From NCBI RefSeq assembly GCF_933775445.1, contig NC_065872.1, positions 6,634,001-6,698,000 on the forward strand: a stretch of DNA of 64,000 bases. Reading direction: 5' to 3'. Numbering within the stretch: the first letter of the stretch is position 1; each line of letters starts with the position of its first letter. Under the pieces are notes generated by a model. The model had not been told where the DNA came from, ran no database searches, and saw only the letters and a program-made list of their open reading frames with translations. Source of the stretch: Argentina anserina (taxonomy: Eukaryota; Streptophyta; Magnoliopsida; Rosales; Rosaceae). The translations under genes were made by a program, and so were the position numbers. Positions 1-10,405 of this stretch are shown here, one piece after another.

Positions 1-829
1 TAGTATTTTTGTGCTTCACTAGATCATCATTATTAGTAGTTTCGTTAATACCCATCGCAATTTTAATGTCACGAAAACGAACTTGAGCTTCTTGTTTGGT
101 ATTAGAAACCAGTTCCAACACTTTCTCAGCCTCCTCTAGACGACCTTGCATCACTAACCACCTTGGGGACTGTCATTTTGAGAATTCCAATAGTCAAAAG
201 CAATTGATGGGAGTCCAGCAAACCCGAGCATCAATCTCCAGCCAAGTTTAAGAGCCAGTTTTCCGAAGAAGTAGTTCGATACGTACCCGAATAGGAGGCC
301 AAGACTGATGCAGAGTTCCGGTAAAGAGGTTAGAATACCCCGTGAGGTGGTGGATGAAATTTCTGCTGCGTAAACCGGTGCGATCATAAGGGCAAAGCCA
401 ACACCAATTCCAGAAGTGCACCTGCCGATCATTAGGACAGCGTAGTTTGGGCCGTAGCCCATTAGAACTGCGCCCACCAAGAAAATTATGGAGGATAGGA
501 ATATGGTGTAACGACGACCAATGTAATCGGAGGTTCTTCCGGCAGCTAAGGACCAGATTAGGGCGCACAGGTTTAATATTCCGGCGAGGACCCCCACTTG
601 TACATCATTGATTTTGAGATCTTCTTTTATGAAGATCATTGCTCCACTCATTACGGGCGGTATCAGATCAGAAAACAATTACATGCACAAATCAAGGCAT
701 AGACGTATTAATGTACGTAAAATGAATTGTGATAAACATTTTAGTTTGATTATAACTCGATCCAAAGCTAATGAAACTAATCTGTCTATAAAAAATTGAT
801 CCTGCTAATATATATATATATATATATAT

Positions 830-1644
830 AGTTCCTATCTAGAGTGAAGCTTCACTCTGAAATTTCAGAGTGAAGTTCCAATTTTGGCACATTTTTCGGT
901 CAAATTTTTTCACCATAAGTGATTCAATATTTAGGTATGTTATTCAAGATCATCTATACAAAGTTTCATCCAATTTGACAATGGTTTGAGCTTTCAAAAT
1001 TGAGATTTACACGAACGGTTCACGTTGAACAGTTTTAATTCATTCATTGATTTAATCTAATTTCAATACCTTAACGATGTCTGAATTAGGTGAAATTTTG
1101 TAGAGATGATCTTGAATAGCATACCTAAATATTGAATCGCTTATGGTGAAAAAATTTGACCGAAAAGTGTGCCAAAATTGGAACTTCACTCGCTTCAATT
1201 TTAGCACTTTTTTCGGTCAAATTTTTTCACCATAAGCGATTTAATATTTATGTATTCTATTAGAGATCATCTCTACAAAATTTCATCTGATTCAGACATC
1301 GTTAAAGTATTGAAATTAGATTAAATCAATGAATGAATTAAAACTGTTCAACGTGAACCGTTTGTGTAAATCTCAATTTTAAAAGCTCAAACCATTGTCA
1401 AATTGGATGAAATTTTGTAGAGATGATCTTGAATAGCATACCTAAATATTGAATCGCTTATGGTGAAAATTTTTAACCGAAAAGTGTGCCAAAATTGGAG
1501 CTTTATTCTGTAATTCAAGAGTGAAGCTTCACTCTAGATAGAGACTCTAAATATTGAATCGCTTATGGTGAAAAATTTTGACCGAAAAGTGTGCCAAAAT
1601 TGGAGCTTCATTCTGTAATTTCAGAGTGAAGCTTCACTTTAGAT

Positions 1645-1651
<7 letters not shown>
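830..1651. mobile_element. Inverted dimer of a palindromic TA-associated MITE (plus partial third copy)
   Basis: The unit has ends like CTATCTAGAGTGAAG and long inverted arms containing TTCAATATTTAGGTATG / CATACCTAAATATTGAA. Unit 1 (about 830-1192) and unit 2 (about 1193-1535) lie in opposite orientations: the asymmetric centre of unit 1 (near 990-1080) reappears as its reverse complement near 1295-1400. A further partial right arm runs from about 1536 to 1651. Outer ends sit in (TA)n tracts. The single-copy relative at 50006-50402 defines the unit. No protein is encoded. The superfamily is not assigned; insertion in TA is consistent with a Stowaway/Mariner-like element, but the ends are not the standard ones. 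Confidence 0.8.
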
Positions 1652-1723
<72 letters not shown>

Positions 1724-1732
1724 TGTGTGTGT
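1651..1732. repeat. Compound microsatellite (TA)n(GA)n(GT)n
   Basis: Uninterrupted TA, then GA, then GT dinucleotides, ending a few bases from the splice donor of transporter exon 1 (donor at about 1736-1741). Confidence 0.95.
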
Positions 1733-1815
1733 ATTACGTACCGTAGCCAAATATGATGGAGATTACAGAGGCAACCACAGCGCAAGCGAAAGCACTCTTT
1801 TGAACTTATCTATTG

Positions 1816-3097
1816 GGGTACTTAATTTTCTGCAGTACCCTGCTTCTCAAACCCCATTGAAGACCTGGCTTCCATAACTATGTGTGTTTCAGACCGCAAG
1901 TAATTAACTTCTGTTCTAGCCTACGAAGTGTTCGTAGCTTCTCCTCTCCAATATATGAGACGTCTCTGCTATAACATCCTTTCTTAATCACATAGGGTCT
2001 ATTCATATACTAAAAAATAGGAAGGAGATTATATGTAACAGAATTAGTAAACGCAAAATCTTCCAATATATCTTTTCAAAAAACAATATCAGATTATTTC
2101 TAGCGGAACCCACTGAATATAGATCGAGGTGGTGATATTTTGTCGCGTTTGAAAAGATGAAACACACTGTTCTAACTTAGGTGTCTGTTTCTAAGTTTGG
2201 AAAGATATGAGGAAAAGAAAAAAGGGCCTAATTTATCCTAGCTAGGAGGGAGGCTCCTGGTGAACTCCATCATTGTCAGGATTTAAAGAGTGCCATTACG
2301 TTAATGGGATTGCCAGTTGCCATATTAGGTTTTCTTTGCCCAATATTAGGTTTGCACTTAATTATCTCTCATTCGGCTAAGAAAGTTGCATCAGCAATCT
2401 AATCTACATACTTGGATCAATGACCACGGCATTCTGATAGTCTACAAGGAAATCTCATACTTGATTTTCATAGCTTCGTACGATATGTTAGAACAAAACA
2501 TAACATTATCAGAAGAATCGAATTTAGATTTAAAAAAACAGATAATGACCTATTGAGGTGTCTATCTCTCAGAGTTAGAATCTCATCTGCTAATTTACCT
2601 GATTAAACTAGATAAGGTCCAAGTGACATCGATGATAAACCTTACGAAATGATTTTTATTTTGTCGTGCCTTTACGATATGATAACAAATGCAAGACATG
2701 TATTGGGCGCTTGCGTTATGTATAAAAAACAAGATTTGAAGAACTGAAGATGGATATATGCTTATGTGCGTGTGTGTGCCCGTGTTTATATTATCGATCA
2801 TGAGATGTGTTTGTTATATTTCAACACGGTACAACTCGGAAGATGAACAACTGTACATTACGTTCTACGCATGCGAACTAGCTTTTTTCTCATATATGTT
2901 TAGTTAACTGTAAACTCTGAAATCGAGCAACAGCTAATTGTACGTACTACGTACGTAGAAGTTTTTCAAAAACAACGAATTGACAATCTTCACCAGTACG
3001 TAGATCGAGTAGACGATCGAGTACAATCCTTCTGAGATGCTCAAACCATAATGTCCATTTTAGTGTTGTGATTACATTGTTGCTGATACGTACACAA
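1816..3097. other. Intergenic, no gene recognised
   Basis: AT-rich DNA upstream (minus-strand sense) of the transporter remnant. The region near 1816-1870 may hold the rest of its N-terminal exon but is too degraded to read. An open frame at 2595-2801 has no recognisable domain and looks like chance. Confidence 0.6.
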
Positions 3098-4944
3098 TGA
3101 TAGAAGCATTTTGTGTGACGTTTTTAACATGTTTTTACCTCTAGTTGTACTTTATTTAGTTCTTATTGTTGTAGTATTGAGTAGTTTAGTCGAGTTAAGA
3201 GTCGATGGTGGCGTTGGTTGCATTTTGGTGTTAAAACAAATTGAAAACACAGAAATTATCGAGAGTCATATTTAGAGTATGATTCCTTCTGTAACTAGGA
3301 AACCTAGTTAAATTAGGAGTCTTCATTAATTGGCATTTCTATAACATTTGTGATATATTGAGAATCCTACTTGCATTAGGAATCATTTTTAGACTATGAA
3401 ACATACAATTTGGGAAAATTCTACTTGAACTGAAACTCTTATTATGTAACTTTCCTAATCGTACTTTCCTACTCCGTAACTTGTCTTTATTCTTGTCTTT
3501 TATTATTTTCAGATTTTAAAAGATGAGATTGTGTACCTAAAAAGTATAAAAAAGAAGGAATTTATCAAAGAAGATTGCACCCACCAATGACAAAAACAAG
3601 TGAAAGAAAAAAAGAGAAAGAAAAATGAAGAGAATAAAAAGAGATAATGCAAGAGAGAAAGAATGAGACACCTAAAAAGGAGAAAAAGAAGGAAATTATC
3701 AAATGAGATTGCACTCACCAATGACAAAAATAAGTGAAGGAAATTGAAGAGAAATAAAAAAAGAATAAAAAGAGATAGTGCAAGAGAGAAATGAGACACC
3801 TAACAAGGAGAAAAAGAAGAAATTTATCAAATGAGATTGCACCCACTAATGACAAAAATAAGTGAAAGAAATTGAGGAGAAAAAGTCCAAACTATAATAT
3901 TCGAGCCAAAACTCTTCTATAAATAGCACATCATTCACAAAGAAAAATCATCACTTCTCCTTAGCATTCAAGAGTTGAAACTCTACCAAAACACCAATAT
4001 AAACTTCCCTCACAAATTAGTCAAGTTGTCCACCTAAAAACCATTATCATCTCCACCGAGCTTCATCTATTGCAGCCGTACTTCTAAAGTTCCTATAACG
4101 TGTGATTCTCGCAATTCATCTTCATGGCTTCGTCCATTTGTGTTAATCTACAATTCTTTGTCTATGAAGATTGTAAGTTGTTGTTTATGTGGAAGTATTG
4201 GTTTTGTATTTGTTTAGAATTTTCAGATTGTATTTGATATGTTTTTAAGACTATGTCGAATATATGTTCTTATAATTATTGAAGTTTGTATTTCTATTGT
4301 TGTGTTCTACTCTTCTTTTACTTGCTCTTAGATAATTTTTAGATATGTGCATACGAATTTAGTGCTTGAATGCAATCCCTAAGATTGTATTTAAGTGCTA
4401 GCTTCATCATCCATATTGACACAAATCAAATCATGCCCTAAGTAGGTTCGGTTTGTGTTAATTAAAGTGGGAAATTCTGGAAATTTACATGTACCCCATA
4501 GTGAGTGACGCCACCGTAAAGCATGTCGCCAACAAAGATTTGGTGCTTAAATGTAATCTTGTTTGATTTTTCTACCCTAAGTGTTATCAAACTTTATTGC
4601 ATGCAATTTAGGTGAGGCCCTAAGTCAACCTAAACGTCAATAGAAATCTTGCATGATTATATGTTTCCCTAAGGCTCTGATTGTATTGGTGTCTAAAAAT
4701 ATGTAATTAGATGAATTAGAATGCATGATAGAACAAAACTTGTAATTATGTGGTGCATTGGTGAATTTGGTTTAGTTTGGTAAAGAGAAATCGATCATGT
4801 AAATAGTAATTTATGTTTTATTTTAGTAATTAATAATCAATCTCAAACCCCCCATTATTTGTTAACACTAAAAATTTAGAGTTCTATTCAATTCTCCGGA
4901 CTGAACGATCCATGCTTATTCTATACTAACAATGACATTTTACA
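3098..4944 (+). mobile_element. LTR-like dispersed repeat, copy A
   Basis: This segment aligns over its length, in reverse complement, with 15524-16916. Shared ends are TGATAG (start) and TTTTACA (end), i.e. TG...CA as in LTRs. Both copies contain a TATA-type motif (TATAAATAGC near 3918 here) followed by closely similar sequence starting CACTTCTC near 3953, as expected of a U3/R boundary. Copy A is longer because of an internal tandem repeat. No flanking 5-bp duplication, primer-binding site or coding region is seen, so a solo LTR of an unidentified element is an inference; a non-LTR repeat with its own promoter is the alternative. Confidence 0.6.
3533..3885. repeat. Purine-rich tandem repeat, about 2.8 copies, period about 126-134 bp
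   Basis: Units begin with ACCTAAAAAG or a close variant near 3535, 3670 and 3796. Each contains GATTGCAC(C/T)CAC, AATGACAAAAA and AAGTGAA(A/G)G. Present in copy A of the dispersed repeat and not expanded in copy B. Confidence 0.85.
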
Positions 4945-7900
4945 TGGTTAATTGTGTGACGCTCGTGCGTCCCATCACACAACCTTAGGTTTCAAATGGA
5001 CTTCTACGTGCCTTCTCAGTCTTATGTACGTATGTTGGCTCATGCATGATCGAAAAAGAAATTGTTTACAATTTTACATTTGAATAAATTACATACTCAC
5101 CTAACTAATACCATCAAATTAATTGTTCCATTCAAAGAAAATCATGTAAAGGATAGTCAAAGAAGTATTGAATCTGCTCACCAAATTAAAGGATCATATA
5201 TATACGTGTTGTATGCATTACCTGGGAAGTATGCTGATTGCGGCAGGCAAAATATTGTAGTATTCTACAACGGAAAAATGCGTGGAAGATCGCAATATTA
5301 CTCTAGAGATTCATGACTCTTTTGCCGTTCCTTGTGATAACAGTGATATGGCAAATTTCGATCGACTACTTTTAATAAATAATACATTAATCATGCATGC
5401 TATATGCAGTACAGAAAGATCCTCTGATGATAAGTACCTACTTTAGGGTTGGCAATAAAATAGACAACTGAAACCCTAACTTGCGCATGTAGTGGTAATA
5501 ATTGTTCTTTGTGCTCGATCATTTTCTACTTATTCTTTCCAATTGTATGTTGTAGGTATAGCATGAGATAATATCTGACTATATGATTTTGATGGCTGCT
5601 GCTTTACTTATCCTAGAAACAATTCATTGTAGTGTGATTTGTGTAGTGGAAATATCTCTTAATTAAGGTAGGATCTTGAGTCCTTTGGTGAATCATCAAT
5701 TCGCAAAAGGTTCTCCGAAGTTCTGGCCAACTAAGTTTATGTCATTGTTGTTCGTTTCTGATCGTTCAATTATTGAGCTGCAACATCGGTAATCCAAATT
5801 CCAGATCGCACTTAGCCATTACATATGTAATTTTCTGTTGAAAGTGAACGCTACAATTTGGATTATTCTAAGTATCAGTTTCCTATATCATTATATGCTT
5901 CACTACCTTGACATACCTTGTAACAAAGATTACATGCAGGGTATTTAAATATTGCATTGCCTCATGTTCTGATTGTAACAGCATGCAACTGTTGGGGTTT
6001 ATATTCTCTGCAGGCACAAGCTAGGTCAAAGGCCCCAAATATTAAATCAAATGACTTCCACTAGTGTCTGGACTTGGCCAATGGTTTAACAAAACACTAC
6101 TTTCTTAGAACACATGGTGTCAAGTTATTAATTCAGTAATCCAGTTTTTGGGATAGTTAATCTCCAAAGCACATCCCTGAACCCATGTTGTATATTGTAA
6201 ATGGCTCTAGGTTTAGCATTCAAATTTTCAATTCTGAAGAAGCAGAGATGTACGTGGGGGGTGGGTGGGGGTTCGAGTTGGTACTAGCTTAGTAGCAGCT
6301 CCACCAATTTTCTGGCATACGCAGAGCGCACCATGCTGTTCCATGCTGTTCTGAATATAGGACACTGAAGTCATGTTGTGTAAAAAAGAGGCATATTAAG
6401 CTTGGCTAAAGCATTGACCAAAAAAAAAAACTCTTGGCTAAATAAACATAATGTCCCCATAGGGCAAAAAGGAAAGGTGAAAAGGAAAGGTGAAAAGGGA
6501 AAAGGGAAGGAAGAGAAACTTTCATGCAAAGATGATTCTGTTTTCTTGGATGCCCAGTTGCCCACAACCTGTTTAATCATCAAATGGCTCCTCCAATCTG
6601 GTTGACTTTCCTTCCGATCTAACAATCTGCCTAGCACAATTAGAACCAGGCTCCTTTTACTTGGCACGCTTTAGAAAATCTGATACGCAATGCAAAGCAC
6701 TAATGCAAGCATGGAGAAAGAGAAGACATGCTACAAGACTTGCTATTCACTCTCTCACTTTCTTCATCACTACCCACCACTCCTTTTCTTACAAATTATG
6801 AACTAGCAAAGAGTCATCAATGTTCTTAGACAATTTGGAAAAATAAAATAAAAACACAGACAGGTGCTAAGAGTTCGGAGGGACAAGCTAGGTCTTTTTG
6901 TTTATTACGGAAAATAACTCTATGCATCACGGTTGCAAGTGAATCGACAATCAATAGGCAGTCTCAGTTACTAGTTCAATTACCAATAATTCACATGCCA
7001 CCAATCTTCGTATGGTGGCCGGATAGAGATGAATAATCTCATCATAAACCGCAACAACGGAAATCACAGGATCACTAGGCCAAGAAAATGGGACGAGTGT
7101 CTACAAAGCCCAACCATTTCAGTTGTTAATAAACACTAACAGCGTTAAACAACTAACCATTTATGTGACTTCACACTGTTAAGTGTATATTGCTGTGTGG
7201 AATCGCTCTAATTTTTCACTCAGAGAAGTTAATGATAAAAAAAATTTAAGGGCGCTTGCTCCAATGCCAACGATCGAGCTTGCTTATTAAAATAGACCCG
7301 GGGCCTATAAACTTCTAGTGAAGCGTACGTATTTCACTTTCAGATATGAAATTTGGCATTACTCTTTTGACTTTGCCTACCAAAGGGAATTGAAACACAA
7401 AATCCAAGTTGATATATTTTCTGTATATAGAGTGATATCTGTTCATCGGCTCAAGAATCGATATGAGAATAGGGATGAATAGTTGATGCTGTCCAGGGGC
7501 TACATTGCATGCACCCAGATCAATCATCAATGAGATCGATGCTGTTCACGTTTTACAGTTCAGACAAAAGAAAATAATGATCGTGTTCTACTCTCCCATT
7601 TTCTGGTGTGTCTTGCTCTCTTGGAAGTCGGCTTCTGTTTCATTTTAACGCTTTCGGCCAAAACTATATCAAGAAGATGGAAATGGCAGAAGCAGAGCAG
7701 TTCCAGAGAGGGGGAAAAAGAAGGGCACCACCTGTGTAGTTTGAGTGCAAGGCGACAACGACGAGTCGACAAAACCTAGCGTCATTGCTTACTAAATTAT
7801 ACATATCCTTCGTTACATTATGCTTCATTCATAAATGCATACAAGATTTAACCAAGTGCCAATTAAGTAATTGGTCGATCACATACATAATTCCAACAAA

Positions 7901-8318
7901 TTTGTCTGAGTCATGTAACTCATGCATGTTTGCCTATCCTGATCAATTGTCTAAGTCTAACACTAGCATGTTTCATTCAATGGTGGAATCCTATGAGTAC
8001 TTGAGATTCGCATGCTTAAGTTGTATAATAACACATAAGCTTTTCAATATTTTTGGCTAAGTGAAACCGTTCAAAACGAAAGTGTCTTGGACAATTTCTT
8101 ACTATTGTCGTCATCATCCCTCTTATATACAAATTAAAACATGACTACGACATTGATCCTGGATTTTGTTTCCTTGTAACGTACCCAGAATCCCCAGTAC
8201 ACTATACGCTAATTAATTCTGAATAGTTATGATCAAACAATGGCAATATTAATTATGTACGTACTCTGCCCATTTTCGGTAGACATGGAATTGTACGATT
8301 ATAGATACACAGCTTCCT
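4945..8318. other. Intergenic, no gene recognised
   Basis: About 3.4 kb of AT-rich sequence. Open frames at 5062-5316, 6371-6667, 7315-7530, 7560-7772 and 7785-8060 show no domain I recognise and no convincing codon pattern. A G-rich run (GGGGGGTGGGTGGGGG) lies near 6257. Confidence 0.6.
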
Positions 8319-8326
8319 ATATAAAA
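8319..8326 (+). promoter_or_regulatory. TATA box of the OVATE family gene
   Basis: TATATAAA lies about 80 bp upstream of the ATG at 8400, a normal plant spacing once a short 5' leader is allowed for. It is preceded by CTTCC and followed by an ACCCCACC stretch. Confidence 0.7.
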
Positions 8327-8399
8327 CCCCACCATTGCCTAGTCAAACAGTTTTGCCCTGCTTTCAAATCTGCTTCATTACTCTCCTGGCTAGTCTCCA

Positions 8400-9398
8400 A
8401 TGGCGAAAGGTTTCAGGCTCCGGTTATCCAGAGTCATTCCCTCCTTCCAATCATGCCGTTCAAAAGATCCTTCCTCTCTCCCGGCCAATCCTGTCCCTTC
8501 ATTTCTCCGACCATCCCCATCACTCAACCACCACCTCACCACCTCAACTTCCAAACCACACCACTCCTCCATCAAACGCCACGTCTCCTCCGCGTTCAGC
8601 TGTGGCTTAGGATCAAAACCAACCCTCTCTGACGACGACCGCAGCGGATCACTGTCGCCGGAGCTGTTCGAGTGGGAGAGAGAGGACAAGTGGCACGTAG
8701 TCGCCATGGTTAATGAAGACAAAACCCCCCGTCGCAAAATCTACACATCTTCGGCCTCGGCCGACTCCGAACGTGACGACGCCGTTTCGCTTTCCCTTTC
8801 TCCTCCTCCGCCACCACCACCAACCTTGGCGGAGAAGAAGAAAAAACAAAGACTCAGGAAAAAGAAAACAACGACGAGCCGTGTGATCCGCTTCAGCACC
8901 TCCTCCGCCGAGAGCGGTCTCTTCAGCGACGAAGATGAAGAAAACGAAACCCTATTCTCCTTCTCCACCGACTCCTCAGCTGAAATATTCACGCGCCACC
9001 TGACAATCATACGCGAGACACCCCCTAGACGGAGGAAGAAGATCAAGAGTAAAGCTAAACGCAGCGTTTCAAGGAAAAGCGATGACTTTGAATCACCTAG
9101 ACTGTCCGTGTTTCAGAGGTTGATACCGTGCAGCGTCGACGGGAAGGTTAGGGAGAGTTTCGCTGTGGTGAAGAAGTCGGAGGATCCCTACGAGGACTTC
9201 AAGAGGTCGATGATGGAGATGATATTGGAGAAGCAGATGTTTCACGAGAAAGAACTAGAGCAGTTGCTTCACTGCTTCTTGTCTTTGAATGCGAGGGAGC
9301 ACCATAGAGTTATTGTGCAGGCTTTCTCTGAGATTTGGGAAGGTTTGTTCTGCAGTAGTGCGAGGTCGTCAGGAGCTAGAGTATCGAAAGCTCTTTAG
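8400..9398 (+). CDS. OVATE family protein (OFP7/OFP8-like transcriptional repressor)
   Basis: Single exon, 332 residues. OVATE proteins are plant-specific nuclear regulators that repress transcription, bind TALE homeodomain proteins and affect organ shape. The C-terminal OVATE domain spans roughly residues 255-317 and includes SFAVVKKSEDPYEDFKRSM, MILEKQMF, ELEQLLHCFLSLN and VIVQAFSEIWEGLF. The N-terminus MAKGFRLRLSRVIPSFQSC matches the conserved start of this subgroup and supports ATG 8400. The middle is low complexity: a run of prolines near residues 135-141, lysine-rich patches (EKKKKQRLRKKK, RRRKKIKSKAKR) that could be nuclear localisation signals, and acidic serine-rich stretches. Most OFPs are intronless, as here. 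A TATA box lies 80 bp upstream. The frame is intact, so this is probably functional. Subgroup choice is from memory of domain wording and less sure than the family. Confidence 0.92.
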   Translation: MAKGFRLRLSRVIPSFQSCRSKDPSSLPANPVPSFLRPSPSLNHHLTTSTSKPHHSSIKRHVSSAFSCGLGSKPTLSDDDRSGSLSPELFEWEREDKWHVVAMVNEDKTPRRKIYTSSASADSERDDAVSLSLSPPPPPPPTLAEKKKKQRLRKKKTTTSRVIRFSTSSAESGLFSDEDEENETLFSFSTDSSAEIFTRHLTIIRETPPRRRKKIKSKAKRSVSRKSDDFESPRLSVFQRLIPCSVDGKVRESFAVVKKSEDPYEDFKRSMMEMILEKQMFHEKELEQLLHCFLSLNAREHHRVIVQAFSEIWEGLFCSSARSSGARVSKAL

Positions 9399-9829
9399 TT
9401 AATTACTATGTATTTTCACTGGAGATCTAATTATTTACATGCATGTATGGCAGGGTAAAAATGAAGATTATGAACGCGTTAATTTTTCTAGTTAGAGACT
9501 TAATCTTGGTCATGCACCTCTTATGAGTCTTATGACTTATCTACGTGAAGTCGGTGAAAATTAGGGTTTGTTGCAAGGGATTTGTATAAAACGGTTTTAT
9601 TTAAGCGTTTCTTATTATTACAATGTGTCTATTATTAAAAGAACACGTACTTTATCTAGGTCTCTTCGATCCCAAGTATGTATTTACTAGTTTCCTCTCA
9701 TTTAAAAATTTTGAAGTGTTTTTGAAAATGCATTAAGCAACGATTTGTGCACATTAGAACTTGTAAACATTGATCGCTACATGCATGTAAATATAATGCC
9801 AATTGTATGCTAATGTACTCATCATCTAC
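9399..9829. other. 3' flank of the OVATE gene, nothing else seen
   Basis: AT-rich. Holds the likely 3' UTR of the OVATE gene; possible poly(A) signals such as AATTAA-type motifs occur, but none stands out. Confidence 0.5.
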
Positions 9830-9834
9830 ATATT

Positions 9835-10400
9835 TGTTAAACAGCGACAAACGTTGCCCATGGACCAACTATACCGATATTGTCTCAACTTAGCCACCTC
9901 ACAGGTGTTGGGTTTTAATCACAAAAGGCCTCGGTACAATTGGTTATTATCCACCCACTTATAAGCTTTATTTTTTTGGTCACTTCTTAGATGTGAGATC
10001 TCTTCTCTCCAACACGCCCCCTCACGTGCAACCTAATTTTTAGGTCTGCACGTGACAGATTAATATCCCACATACTAGGATGAAAGAAACTAAGGTCCAG
10101 TAACCAACGACACTTAGTGGTCATCCAATCAGAAATCCTCCGATGACATGACAAAGTGGCACCCAACTCGGGCCCACGAAAGATTGGAGGTGCGACTGGA
10201 GAGGACCCGCTCTGATACCATGTTAAACAGCAACAAACGTGGCCCGTGGACCAACTATACATATATTGTCCCAACTTAGTCACCTCACAGGTGTTGGGTT
10301 TTAATCACAAAAGGCCTCGGTACAATTGGTTATTATCCACCCACTTATAAGCTTTATTTTTTTTGTCACTTCTTAGATGTGGGATCTCTTCTCTCCAACA
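9835..10400 (-). mobile_element. Complete TRIM (miniature LTR retrotransposon)
   Basis: Two 180-bp direct repeats (9835-10014 and 10221-10400), each TGTTAAACAG...CTCTCCAACA on the plus strand, enclose a 206-bp non-coding core. On the minus strand the primer-binding site TGGTATCAGAGC (10209-10220, complementary to initiator Met tRNA) abuts the 5' LTR, and a purine tract (GAGGGGGCG, 10015-10023) abuts the 3' LTR. A 5-bp target duplication ATATT flanks it (9830-9834 and 10401-10405). By eye the LTRs differ at about 9 of 180 positions. It encodes nothing, as is usual for TRIMs, and must have been moved by another element. Confidence 0.95.
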
Positions 10401-10405
10401 ATATT

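Larger units (their letters stand above)
1..1815 (-). pseudogene. Polyol/monosaccharide transporter (PLT-type, MFS sugar porter), broken and cut by window edge
   Basis: PLT proteins are plasma-membrane H+/polyol or sugar symporters of the major facilitator family. Exon 2 (about 670 down to 1) reads MSGAMIFIKEDLKI, then AGRTSDYIGRRY (the MFS loop 2-3 motif), GRCTSGIGVGFALM, PVYAAEISS and LPELCISLGLL, which is the order of a PLT. A short exon 1 (about 1815-1742) encodes ACAVVASVISIIFGY and ends at a plausible GTACGT donor. Lesions seen: the acceptor beside exon 2 has no AG at the expected place; small insertions/deletions shift the frame near 660, at 155-200 (ending in a stop at 154-156) and near 1800. 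Downstream of the 155-200 lesion the frame is open again to position 1 (QGRLEEAEKVLELV). Exon 1 to exon 2 is about 1.07 kb, swollen by a MITE pair and simple repeats. Family assignment is firm; which paralogue is unknown. Sequencing error could explain one lesion but hardly all. Confidence 0.8.

Noticed and set aside
3509..3799. Phe/Leu-rich minus-strand frame
   Set aside because: Complement of the purine-rich tandem repeat.
5062..5316. 84-codon frame with YALPGKYADCGRQNIVVFYNG
   Set aside because: I recognise no family and see no splice or promoter context; could be a decayed exon but unsupported.
8390..9046. Antisense and shifted frames over the OVATE gene
   Set aside because: Shadows of a GC-rich coding region; no domain of their own.
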